Assembly: GCA_902556065.1 (NCBI GenBank)
Contig: CACDUV010000007.1
Coordinates: 1-38,100 of the forward strand
Reading direction: 5' to 3'
Source of the DNA: an uncultured Pelagibacteraceae bacterium
GTDB lineage: Bacteria > Pseudomonadota > Alphaproteobacteria > Pelagibacterales > Pelagibacteraceae
Length of the DNA: 38,100 nucleotides
The notes under the pieces were generated by a model that was not told where the DNA came from, searched no databases, and was given only the letters and a program-made list of their open reading frames with translations. A program made the translations under genes and the position numbers. This document shows positions 9,528 to 17,810 of the stretch, one piece after another; positions within the stretch are counted from its first letter, which is position 1; each line of letters opens with the position of its first letter.

Positions 9528-9638
9528 TTTACCTCAATTTAAAATTAGTTTGAAAATAAACTCTTTTAACTTATATACTTATTCATATTTTAGTCTAATT
9601 TAATTTTTACAATTTTTAATTGAATATAAAAAAATAAC

Positions 9639-9998
9639 ATGTTGACACTTTTAAAAAAAATATTCACTTGGTGGAATCAAGACACATTTGGCACAAGATT
9701 AAAAACAATTTTTTTTGGAAAGCTTGCTGGTACTGATGAGTTTGGAAATAAATATTATGAAGATAAAAATGGAAAAAGATGGGTAATATACTCTGATGTA
9801 ATTGATGCATCAAAAATCCCAGTAGAGTGGTATTCATGGATGCATTTTACACCTAACAAAATAGAAAAAAAACATGAGCTAGAAAAATATGAATGGCAAA
9901 AACCTCATCAATCCAACTTAACTGGCACAGAAAAAGCATATTATCCAAATAAAAATAAAGATGGTATTAAAAAAAAATATACTAGTTGGAAAGAATAG
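9639..9998 (+). CDS. NDUFA12-type NADH:ubiquinone oxidoreductase subunit
   Basis: 119 residues. The pattern WWNQDTFGTRLKT, LAGTDEFGNKYYED, KRWVIY and IPVEWYSWMH is characteristic of the NDUFA12 (B17.2) family, an accessory complex I subunit shared by mitochondria and alphaproteobacteria. It would bind the matrix-like (cytoplasmic) side of complex I. The C-terminal end (KPHQSNLTGTEKAYYP) also fits. It overlaps the next gene by 38 bases in another frame. In alphaproteobacteria it is often followed by a DUF2155 gene, as here. The core nuo genes are not in this window. Confidence 0.9.
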   Translation: MLTLLKKIFTWWNQDTFGTRLKTIFFGKLAGTDEFGNKYYEDKNGKRWVIYSDVIDASKIPVEWYSWMHFTPNKIEKKHELEKYEWQKPHQSNLTGTEKAYYPNKNKDGIKKKYTSWKE

Positions 9999-10362
9999 TT
10001 TTTTTCTTTATTTCCTATTCTTATTTTTTTTATTTACATCTATTTCAAATTCCAAAAGTCAGCTTGAAGGTTCTTTTACTGAAATAAAAATTTTAGATAA
10101 AATTAGTTCAAAAAATACTTCATTGAAACTTAAAAATGGTCAATTACTAAAATTTAAAGACTTATCAATTCAAAGTTTAAAATGTAAAAATTCTGAATTT
10201 GATGATAATCCAGAAATCACTGCTTACATTAAAGTTAGAGATTTATCATATCAAAATAATGATGAAGTTTTTGTTTTTAATGGATGGATGTTTTCATCTA
10301 GCCCTTCAATAACTCCCTTTGATCATCCAATTTATGATGTGTGGTTAGTAAAATGCTATTAA
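9961..10362 (+). CDS. DUF2155 domain-containing exported protein
   Basis: 133 residues. A basic N-terminus followed by a strongly hydrophobic stretch (about 14-28) indicates a signal peptide. The mature part carries the DUF2155 pattern: KILDKISSKN, LKNGQLLKF, a Cys in SLKCKN, then FNGWMFSSSPS and HPIYDVWLVKC with a second Cys, perhaps forming a disulfide. The ATG at 9961 lies inside the NDUFA12 gene, and no later standard start precedes the signal peptide, so the 38-base overlap appears real. Function is unknown; it may be a periplasmic protein. Its stop overlaps that of the convergent accC by four bases. Confidence 0.84.
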   Translation: MVLKKNILVGKNSFFLYFLFLFFLFTSISNSKSQLEGSFTEIKILDKISSKNTSLKLKNGQLLKFKDLSIQSLKCKNSEFDDNPEITAYIKVRDLSYQNNDEVFVFNGWMFSSSPSITPFDHPIYDVWLVKCY

Positions 10363-11696
10363 ACTATAGTATCTCTATCTAGCCAGCTTACATTAAAATC
10401 TGAATTGATAAATTTTTTATGATTTAACAATTTTTTGTGAAGTGGAATAGTAGTTGTAATACCTTCAATTACAAACTCATCTAAAGATCTGTTCATTCTT
10501 TGAATAGCTTCAGTTCTATTTCTTCCATGACAAATTAACTTACAAACCATACTGTCATAATATGGAGTAACTTTGTAACCTTGAAATATTGCACCATCTA
10601 CTCTTGTTCTAAATCCAGATGGTTGGTGACACATACTTATAACTCCTGGAGAAGGTTGAAAATTTTTACTAGCATCTTCGGCGTTTATCCTACATTCAAT
10701 AGCATGACCTCTTGGGTTAATATCGCTTTGTTTTAATGCTGTTTCTTCAGAAAATGCTATCCAAATTTGTTCTTTAATAATATCTATTCCTGTTACCATT
10801 TCTGTAACAGGATGTTCTACTTGAACTCTTGTATTCATTTCTAGAAAATAAAACTTTCCATCTTCATAAATAAATTCTACCGTACCTGCACCCATATAAC
10901 CAATTTTAGTAACCATATTCACAGTTTTTTTAAAAAGATCTTTTCTAATTTCATCATTCAAAACAGGACTTGGAGTTTCTTCGATAAGTTTTTGATGTCT
11001 TCTTTGTACAGAACAATCTCTTTCATGCAAATGCACAACTCTGTTTTTTCCTGCGAGTATTTGTACTTCTATATGCCTTGGATTTTGAAAGAATTTCTCA
11101 ATATACACTTCATCGTTACCAAAGTATTTTTGTGCCTCAGATTTAGCTATAGAAAACAAGGTTTCAAATTCATCTTCTTTATGAACTATTTTCATACCTT
11201 TTCCACCTCCTCCTCCTGAGGCTTTAATTAAAACAGGAAAACCAATTTTTTTACAAAGATTTTTTGCTTCATTAATATCCCTTACGCCACCCTCAGATCC
11301 TTCGATAACTGGTAAACCATTTTCTTTAGCTATTCTTTTGGCTTGTATTTTATCTCCCATCATCTTGATGTGTGTTGATGATGCACCGATAAATTTAATT
11401 TTATTTTCCTCTAAAATTTTAGCAAAGTTAGCATTTTCAGATAGGAAACCATATCCTGGATGAACAGCATCTGCGCTTGTCAGCTCTATTGCAGACATTA
11501 AAGCTGGAATATTTAAATAACTATTTGCTGGTTGGTGAGAACCTATGCAGACACTTTCATCTGCCATTCTTACATGCATGCTTTCTCTATCAACATCTGA
11601 ATGGACTGCTACAGTTGCTATACCCCATTCTTTGCATGCTCTTATAATTCTAACTGCAATTTCCCCACGGTTTGCAATTAAAATTTTTTTAAACAT
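10359..11696 (-). CDS. accC: Acetyl-CoA carboxylase, biotin carboxylase subunit
   Basis: 445 residues, the usual length. It carboxylates the biotin on AccB with ATP and bicarbonate in the first step of fatty-acid synthesis. Visible are the N-terminal FKKILIANRGEIAVRI, the glycine-rich ATP-grasp loop KASGGGGGKGM, HERDCSVQRRHQK, EMNTRVQVEHPVTE with the catalytic Glu/Arg region, and the C-terminal GHAIECRINAED. It lies 3 bases after accB in the operon aroQ-accB-accC. The stop overlaps the DUF2155 stop by four bases. Confidence 0.97.
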   Translation of the reverse strand: MFKKILIANRGEIAVRIIRACKEWGIATVAVHSDVDRESMHVRMADESVCIGSHQPANSYLNIPALMSAIELTSADAVHPGYGFLSENANFAKILEENKIKFIGASSTHIKMMGDKIQAKRIAKENGLPVIEGSEGGVRDINEAKNLCKKIGFPVLIKASGGGGGKGMKIVHKEDEFETLFSIAKSEAQKYFGNDEVYIEKFFQNPRHIEVQILAGKNRVVHLHERDCSVQRRHQKLIEETPSPVLNDEIRKDLFKKTVNMVTKIGYMGAGTVEFIYEDGKFYFLEMNTRVQVEHPVTEMVTGIDIIKEQIWIAFSEETALKQSDINPRGHAIECRINAEDASKNFQPSPGVISMCHQPSGFRTRVDGAIFQGYKVTPYYDSMVCKLICHGRNRTEAIQRMNRSLDEFVIEGITTTIPLHKKLLNHKKFINSDFNVSWLDRDTIV

Positions 11697-11699
11697 TAT

Positions 11700-12134
11700 T
11701 TATTCTAAGATAATTATTGTTTGACCAAACTCAACTGGCTGACCATCATCAACACAAATTTCTTTTACAACACCATCATGCGTAGAGGGCACGTGGTTCA
11801 TTGTCTTCATTGCTTCAACAATCATTATAGTGTCACCTTTTTTAATTTTTTTACCAACTTCAACAAATTTTTTTGCTCCTGGTTCTGGCGCATGATAAGC
11901 TGTTCCAATTATTGGAGATGTAATTTCAGTTCCAGATTTAACACTTTCAGTGGATTGAGAAGTATTAATTGAATTTGAATTACCTATAGATGTTGGAACA
12001 GTTTGATTACTAATTGATACATTATTTTTCGAAACTTTAATTTTTGTATCCTTCTCAGTTATTTCTATTTCAGTTAAATTAAACTCATCTAAATAATCAC
12101 TAAGCTCTTTAATAATTTTTTTATCTATTTTCAT
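11700..12134 (-). CDS. accB: Acetyl-CoA carboxylase, biotin carboxyl carrier protein
   Basis: 144 residues. The C-terminal biotinyl domain carries IVEAMKTMNHV, with Lys110 as the biotin attachment site. Most bacteria have EAMK(L/M)MN, so the Thr after the Lys is a small variation. The N-terminal part (about 1-35) is the usual helical and acidic segment, joined by a Ser/Thr/Asn-rich linker (about 36-68) in place of the common Ala/Pro linker. It carries CO2 between AccC and the carboxyltransferase. It overlaps aroQ by 14 bases and precedes accC by 3. Confidence 0.95.
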   Translation of the reverse strand: MKIDKKIIKELSDYLDEFNLTEIEITEKDTKIKVSKNNVSISNQTVPTSIGNSNSINTSQSTESVKSGTEITSPIIGTAYHAPEPGAKKFVEVGKKIKKGDTIMIVEAMKTMNHVPSTHDGVVKEICVDDGQPVEFGQTIIILE

Positions 12135-12570
12135 TTTGTAAAAGCTTTTGTAATGAAATTATGGCCAAAATATATCCCTCAGCACCTAGTCCAAAAATCC
12201 CACCAGTTGCAACTCCACTAATAAGAGATTTATGTCTGAATTCCTCTCTTTTGTATATGTTTGATATGTGCATTTCAATTATTGGTTTCTTGAATAATTC
12301 AAGCGCATCTCTTATTGCAACAGAGGTATGCGTGAATGCAGCAGCATTTATGATCATTCCATCATAAACTTTACGTGCATCTTGAATTATATTTACCAAA
12401 TCTCCCTCTAAATTTGATTGAATAAATTCACATTCTAATCCAATTTCTTTAGATTTTTTTAAACAGTCTTGTTTAAGTTGTTCATAGTTGTTCGATCCAT
12501 ATTGTGATTGTTCTCTTTCACCTAATAGATTAAGATTTGGACCATTGATAATAATTATTTTATTATTCAT
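12121..12570 (-). CDS. aroQ: 3-dehydroquinate dehydratase, type II
   Basis: 149 residues, typical of the small dodecameric type II enzyme that converts 3-dehydroquinate to 3-dehydroshikimate. Motifs are complete: INGPNLNLLGERE, SQYG with the catalytic Tyr, NAAAFTHTS, IIEMHISN with the catalytic His, and the REEFRHKS arginine. It heads the aroQ-accB-accC unit, an arrangement common in proteobacteria. Its start is 16 bases from the start of the divergent thiS. Confidence 0.96.
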   Translation of the reverse strand: MNNKIIIINGPNLNLLGEREQSQYGSNNYEQLKQDCLKKSKEIGLECEFIQSNLEGDLVNIIQDARKVYDGMIINAAAFTHTSVAIRDALELFKKPIIEMHISNIYKREEFRHKSLISGVATGGIFGLGAEGYILAIISLQKLLQNENR

Positions 12571-12586
12571 TCAGCTTTTATATACG

Positions 12587-12796
12587 ATGAAAAAAATAAA
12601 AATCAAAGTAAATGGTAAAATCAGATCAATTTCTGAAATATATAAACTTTCAGATTTAATAAAACACCTAAAAATACCAATGAAAAAAGTAGCAATTGAA
12701 CTTAACGAAGAAATAATAGATAAAAAAAAAGTTAATAAAATTAAATTAAGACAAAACGACAAAATTGAGATTGTTCATTTTATAGGGGGAGGATAG
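12587..12796 (+). CDS. thiS: Sulfur carrier protein ThiS
   Basis: 69 residues from the ATG at 12587; longer in-frame readings begin inside aroQ and lack support. It is a ubiquitin-like protein whose C-terminal Gly-Gly becomes a thiocarboxylate and gives sulfur to ThiG. The sequence starts KKIKIKVNGK, has the middle AIELNEEII strand and ends in KIEIVHFIGGG, with an extra Gly in the tail. It is followed after one base by thiG. Small size and compositional bias lower certainty slightly, but the tail and neighbour settle it. Confidence 0.92.
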   Translation: MKKIKIKVNGKIRSISEIYKLSDLIKHLKIPMKKVAIELNEEIIDKKKVNKIKLRQNDKIEIVHFIGGG

Positions 12797-12797
12797 T

Positions 12798-13571
12798 ATG
12801 AAAAAAGATAATCTCATTATCGCTAAAAAAAAATTTAAATCAAGATTAATTGTTGGCACCGGCAAGTATAAGACAATGTCTGAATGTGCTAAAGCTATTA
12901 AATTATCTGGAGCAGAGATTGTAACTGTTGCTGTTAGAAGAGTAAATATTTCAGATAAAAATAAACCTTTATTGATGGATTATATAGATCCAAAAAAAAT
13001 TACCTATTTACCTAATACAGCAGGTTGTTTTAATTCTAAAGAAGCACTTAGAACTTTGAGGTTGGCAAGAGAAATAGGTGGGTGGAAATTAGTTAAATTA
13101 GAAGTTTTGGGGGATAAGGAAAATTTATTTCCTGATATGATTGAAACTTTAAATTCTACTGAAATTCTTACCAAAGAAGGATTTAAAGTTATGGTATATT
13201 GTAATGATGATCCATTAATGGCAAAAAGATTAGAAAATGTTGGAGCTGCTGCGATAATGCCATTAGCAGCACCAATTGGATCAGGTTTAGGAATACAAAA
13301 TAAAATTAATATTCAAATAATCAGGAAACAAACAAAACTTCCATTAATAATTGATGCTGGTCTGGGACAAGCTTCAGACGCAACAATTGCAATGGAACTG
13401 GGTTGTGATGGAGTTTTGGTAAATACGGCTATTGCAAAGGCAAAAAAACCATTTGATATGGCTCTCGCATTTAAAAATGCTGTTATTGCTGGAAGACAAT
13501 CTTATAACTCAGGAAGAATTGATAAAACTTTGATGGGAAATCCTTCTTCTCCACTTAAAGGTATTATTTAG
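12798..13571 (+). CDS. thiG: Thiazole synthase
   Basis: 257 residues, full length. It builds the thiazole phosphate of thiamine from deoxyxylulose phosphate, dehydroglycine and ThiS thiocarboxylate. Visible are SRLIVGTGKY, the KLVKLEVLGD motif with the Schiff-base Lys, MPLAAPIGSGLG, and the phosphate-binding IIDAGLGQASDA. No other thiamine gene is adjacent. SAR11 isolates are known to lack thiC and to need the pyrimidine precursor, so retention of the thiazole branch fits that biology, but thiC status here cannot be judged. Its end overlaps the convergent RNase gene by 8 bases. Confidence 0.96.
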   Translation: MKKDNLIIAKKKFKSRLIVGTGKYKTMSECAKAIKLSGAEIVTVAVRRVNISDKNKPLLMDYIDPKKITYLPNTAGCFNSKEALRTLRLAREIGGWKLVKLEVLGDKENLFPDMIETLNSTEILTKEGFKVMVYCNDDPLMAKRLENVGAAAIMPLAAPIGSGLGIQNKINIQIIRKQTKLPLIIDAGLGQASDATIAMELGCDGVLVNTAIAKAKKPFDMALAFKNAVIAGRQSYNSGRIDKTLMGNPSSPLKGII

Positions 13572-15372
13572 TCTTTTTAAAAAATTTCTTTTTTTTATAA
13601 TTTTTTTTTATTTTCTTAACTTCTTTCTTTTGAGAAGCTTTATTTTCTTTGTTTTGAATTTCCAAATTTTTTAATTTTTCATAATATTCAACAAGCTCAA
13701 TAGTTTTTTTTGATTTGTTTTGAATATTTATAATATATTCTGGAATGATCAGAGAATTGTCACTGATTATATCAATTGTCATTTTATTCTTTTTTTCAAA
13801 GTAAGTTAAATCGTTAACAAAGTTTTCTTTGAGAAAATCTGAAACTTTTTTACAGACTTTTACCTCAACAAATTTTGCTTTATTGATTACAGCCTTTAAT
13901 TCAACAATTTTTAGTAATTTTTGTGCAAAAGACTCATCTGTTAAAGTCACCTTCCATTTGACAGCACTTTCTCTTAATCTTTGTCTAGACATTTCTAGAA
14001 GACCAAAATTACTTATTCTTCCAATTTGAATTCTTGCTCTATCTAATCTACATTTTTCCTTAAGTTTCCTTTCGACCAATCTTCGATTGCCATAACTAAG
14101 CATGTCAATGAAATCTATTATTATTAATCCTGATAAATCTCTTATTTTGATTTGTCTCGCAATTTCTTCTGCAGCTTCTATATTTGTTTCTAATGCTGTG
14201 CTTTCTACATTTTTTGCTTTAATAGAACTTCCAGAATTAATATCAATTGATACAAGCGCTTCGGTAGGATTAATTACTAAATATCCGCCAGATTTAAGTT
14301 TGATTTCTGATTCAAAAATTTGATTTAATTTTTGTTCGATATTTTCTTGTATGAATAATGGGATTTTTCCTCTGTATTTTTTAACTTTTTTTACATTAGA
14401 TGGCATCATCGTTTTCATGAATGATTGGGCTTTTTTATAACCTTCGTTTCCTTCAACAATAATTTGGTTAGTAGTATCATCGTACATATCTCTCAAAGTC
14501 CTTTTAATTATTTCGCTTTCTTGATGAATTAAAGAGGGAGCTATAGAATTAATTGCATTATCTTTTATTTGTCCCCAAGTATTAACAAGAGTTGTTAAGT
14601 CACTATTGATTTCATTTTTTGTTTTGTTGCTACCTGCTGTTCTTACAATTAAACCCATCTCTTTAGGAATTTGGATTTCATTTAGAATAGTTCTAATTTT
14701 TTTTCTGTCTGCAGGATTAAATATTTTTCTTGAAATTCCTCCACCTTTTGGAGTGTTCGGCATCAGTACTATGTATTTCCCGGCGATTGAAATAAATGTA
14801 CTTAGTGCAGCACCTTTTTGACCTCTTTCATCTTTGATGACCTGAACAAGAATTACTTGATTTGGTTTAATAACTTCTTGAATTTTATATCTTTTTAATT
14901 TGAATTTTTTTTCATTTTTTTTTTCAGTTTTTTCCTCTGTATCTGAATTTTCTTTAGCCTCTACTTCCTCTTTATCTACTTCAATATTTTCAACTTTTTC
15001 TTCTATTGGATCGTCTATTTCAAGTTTGCCTTCAGCAATATTTTCTTCTTCTTTTGCCTCAACTTGTTTTGAAAGTTCTTCTCTTGCTTTTTCTTCTTGT
15101 TCTTTTATTTGTTCAAGGTCAGCTTTTGGTATTTGATAATAATCTGATTGAATATCATTAAAAGATAAAAACCCATGTCTTTCTCTTCCAAAGTCAACAA
15201 ATGCTGCTTGGAGCGAGGGTTCGATCCTGCTTACTTTTCCCAAATAAATGTTATTTTTTATTAAATTATTTTTTAAACCTTCGTACTCGTAATCTTCAAT
15301 ATTATCATCTGATTTAAGCACAACTCTAGTTTCATTTGGATGCGATGCATCAATATATAAATTCTTTTCCAT
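13564..15372 (-). CDS. Ribonuclease E/G family endoribonuclease lacking the Zn-link motif
   Basis: 602 residues, much shorter than enteric RNase E. The S1 domain (about 35-165) is interrupted by an acidic Glu/Lys-rich insertion (about 83-157), as in many alphaproteobacteria. The DNase I-like catalytic domain carries both metal-binding aspartates: VSIDINSG (Asp377) and IIIDFIDM (Asp420), then GLLEMSRQR. The CPxCxGxG zinc-link motif that normally follows this point is missing; residues 467-490 contain no Cys. The C-terminus is a short Lys-rich tail, with no long degradosome scaffold. It would cleave mRNA and rRNA precursors in AU-rich single strands. Whether to call it rne or rng is uncertain. 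Confidence 0.88.
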   Translation of the reverse strand: MEKNLYIDASHPNETRVVLKSDDNIEDYEYEGLKNNLIKNNIYLGKVSRIEPSLQAAFVDFGRERHGFLSFNDIQSDYYQIPKADLEQIKEQEEKAREELSKQVEAKEEENIAEGKLEIDDPIEEKVENIEVDKEEVEAKENSDTEEKTEKKNEKKFKLKRYKIQEVIKPNQVILVQVIKDERGQKGAALSTFISIAGKYIVLMPNTPKGGGISRKIFNPADRKKIRTILNEIQIPKEMGLIVRTAGSNKTKNEINSDLTTLVNTWGQIKDNAINSIAPSLIHQESEIIKRTLRDMYDDTTNQIIVEGNEGYKKAQSFMKTMMPSNVKKVKKYRGKIPLFIQENIEQKLNQIFESEIKLKSGGYLVINPTEALVSIDINSGSSIKAKNVESTALETNIEAAEEIARQIKIRDLSGLIIIDFIDMLSYGNRRLVERKLKEKCRLDRARIQIGRISNFGLLEMSRQRLRESAVKWKVTLTDESFAQKLLKIVELKAVINKAKFVEVKVCKKVSDFLKENFVNDLTYFEKKNKMTIDIISDNSLIIPEYIINIQNKSKKTIELVEYYEKLKNLEIQNKENKASQKKEVKKIKKNYKKKKFFKKTK

Positions 15373-15473
15373 AATGTTTTGATTTTTAAGTTCATTACTT
15401 TGTTTTTAATTATAAATTTTGTTTAATTTAGATGCCTTATCTTTAACAAATTCCAAGATATAATGGAAATAAA

Positions 15474-17810
15474 ATGAGCAAATTATTCAAAAATATTTTA
15501 CTATTTTCTTCAACTATTTTACTTTTATTGGGTATTTTCATATTCGGTATTTTATGGAAATACTCTAATGATATTCCAGATTATAAATTTCTTAAGAGTT
15601 ATAAGCCACCAGTTTCAAGCAAAGTCTATTCTAGGAATGGAGAATTAGTTGCAGATTTTTCAAAGGAAAAAAGAGTTTTTGTTCCATACAATGCTATACC
15701 GAAAAACGTAATTAATTCTTTTCTATCTGCAGAAGATAAAAATTTTTTCTCTCACCCTGGTGTTGATGCAAAAGGTGTTTTAAGAGCAGTTATAAATAAT
15801 ATTTCAAATATTATGACGTCCAAAAGGCTAGAAGGTGCCTCAACAATTACACAACAAGTAGCAAAAAATTTTTTATTAACAAATGAAGTAAGTTTAAATA
15901 GAAAGATAAAAGAGGCAATTTTAGCATTTAGGATTGAGAGAGCATTATCTAAAGAAAGAATATTAGAACTTTATTTAAATCAAATTTATCTTGGAAGTGG
16001 AGCTTATGGTGTAGCTGCTGCAAGTTTGGAATATTTTGATAAGTCTATAAGAGAACTTAACTATTCAGAAGCCGCATTGTTAGCTGCCTTGCCCAAAGCG
16101 CCAAGTAAATACAACCCTTATAAAGATAAAGATTTAGCAAAATTTAGAAGAAATTTAGTTTTAAAAAATTTATATGAAAATAATTATATTACATTTGAAT
16201 GGTTAGAAAAATTAAGTAATCAAGAAATTGAATTAAAGAAAAAACAAAAAATTTACTTAGAGGATGCACAATATTATATTGAAGATGTTAGAAAGAACGT
16301 TATAGAAAGTTTGACTTATGACAAAGTTTATAAACAAGGTCTAAATATCAATACCCCTATAGATTTGGAATTACAAAAATTAGCAACTAATTCTTTGAGA
16401 TACGGTTTAATTTCTTATGATCAAAGAAAAGGATGGAGAGGATCTTTAGCAAACAAACCTTATAATTCAAATTGGACAAAGAATTTAGATAAATATAAAC
16501 TTGAAAAAACTATTAATTGGAAATTAGCAATTGTTAAAAAATTAAATAAATTTTCAGCAATTATAGAAACGATTGATAAAGATGATGGAGTTATTGAATA
16601 TAAAGATATTTCTTGGACTAAAAAAGAATTTAATCAATTATTAACAATAGGTGACATCATTTATGTTAAACCAATAAAGGATAAAAAATATAGTCTACAA
16701 CAATTACCAAAAATAAATGGTGGAATTGTTGTAATGGATCCTTATACAGGAAGAGTTTTGGCACTTAATGGTGGATTTAGTTTTAAAAAGAGTGAATTTA
16801 ATCGTGTAACACAAGCCAAAAGACAGCCAGGTTCAGCTTTTAAACCTTTTATTTACGCCATAGCTTTAGAAAATAATTATACCCCCACTTCTTTAGTTTT
16901 GGATGCACCTTTAGTTTTAGATCAGGGCGATGATTTAAAGTTATGGAAGCCAGAAAATTATGGAAAAAAATTTTATGGTCCATCGACGATTAGAACTGGA
17001 TTGGAGAAATCAAGGAATCTAATGACAGTTAGAATAGCTCAAGATTTAGGAATTGATAAAATCATTAATTATTCTAAAAAACTAGCGATATACGAAAATC
17101 CTGAGGAACTTTTATCAATTTCTTTAGGTTCTGCGGAAACTACGTTATTGCAGCTTACATCTGCTTATTCTGTCTTTATTAATGGTGGTAAACTAGTTGA
17201 ACCTTTGTTGATTGATAGAATACAAGACAGCGAAGGAAACACAATTTACAATAGTGATAAGAGATCTTGTATTAATTGTGATAAAATATCTTATCTTAGT
17301 GATGATTATCCAGAGTTAAGAAATAAATATAAAAAAATTTTTTCTCAAGAAACTTCCTATCAAATGACCTCAATCCTTGAAGGTGTAGTTCAAAGGGGCA
17401 CTGCAAAAAAATTAAGAGATTTAAAATTAAATATCGCTGGAAAAACTGGGACCACAAATAAAAATACTGATACATGGTTCATAGGTTTTACATCAAACTT
17501 ATTAGTAGGTGTTTATGTGGGTATGGATAATCCAACTCCACTCGGTAAGTTTGAAACCGGTTCAAAGACTGCCTTACCAATATTTAAAAATTTTATAAAA
17601 AATTCTGTTAAAAAATCTGAAGCAAGACCATTTAAAGCTGCAAAAGATACAATTATGATGGTTGTAGATCCCTCAACAGGTCAAAAGGCTAAATTTACAT
17701 CGAAAAATACAATAATTGAGGTTTTTAAAAAGAAAAATGTTGTAGATGGTAAAGTTCTTTATTCAAATTCTGATAGAATGGATATAAACAACATATTAAA
17801 GTTTTACTAA
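15474..17810 (+). CDS. Penicillin-binding protein 1A (bifunctional transglycosylase/transpeptidase)
   Basis: 778 residues. A cytoplasmic start and one membrane segment (about 8-28) precede the glycosyltransferase domain with catalytic Glu87 in SAEDKNFF, EGASTITQQVAKN and RKIKEAILA. The transpeptidase domain has the SxxK serine Ser454 (PGSAFKPF), the SxN motif (KSRN), and KTG at 657-659. It polymerises and cross-links peptidoglycan in the periplasm. A family OB-like insertion lies between the domains. The start is preceded by a TATAAT box at 15459-15464, 101 bases from the divergent RNase gene. prfB begins within the stop codon (TAATG). Confidence 0.95.
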   Translation: MSKLFKNILLFSSTILLLLGIFIFGILWKYSNDIPDYKFLKSYKPPVSSKVYSRNGELVADFSKEKRVFVPYNAIPKNVINSFLSAEDKNFFSHPGVDAKGVLRAVINNISNIMTSKRLEGASTITQQVAKNFLLTNEVSLNRKIKEAILAFRIERALSKERILELYLNQIYLGSGAYGVAAASLEYFDKSIRELNYSEAALLAALPKAPSKYNPYKDKDLAKFRRNLVLKNLYENNYITFEWLEKLSNQEIELKKKQKIYLEDAQYYIEDVRKNVIESLTYDKVYKQGLNINTPIDLELQKLATNSLRYGLISYDQRKGWRGSLANKPYNSNWTKNLDKYKLEKTINWKLAIVKKLNKFSAIIETIDKDDGVIEYKDISWTKKEFNQLLTIGDIIYVKPIKDKKYSLQQLPKINGGIVVMDPYTGRVLALNGGFSFKKSEFNRVTQAKRQPGSAFKPFIYAIALENNYTPTSLVLDAPLVLDQGDDLKLWKPENYGKKFYGPSTIRTGLEKSRNLMTVRIAQDLGIDKIINYSKKLAIYENPEELLSISLGSAETTLLQLTSAYSVFINGGKLVEPLLIDRIQDSEGNTIYNSDKRSCINCDKISYLSDDYPELRNKYKKIFSQETSYQMTSILEGVVQRGTAKKLRDLKLNIAGKTGTTNKNTDTWFIGFTSNLLVGVYVGMDNPTPLGKFETGSKTALPIFKNFIKNSVKKSEARPFKAAKDTIMMVVDPSTGQKAKFTSKNTIIEVFKKKNVVDGKVLYSNSDRMDINNILKFY

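Noticed and set aside
9528-9638. Promoter or small gene between the NrdJ-like and NDUFA12 genes
   Set aside because: TTTACA and TATAAA occur but only 13 bases apart; no open frame with coding character is visible.
12488-12586. A 33-residue extension of ThiS into aroQ
   Set aside because: It is antisense to conserved aroQ codons, and ThiS proteins begin at the KIKIKVNGK strand.
14900-15136. Ser/Phe-rich plus-strand frame within the RNase gene
   Set aside because: It is the complement of the Glu/Lys-rich insertion of the S1 domain.
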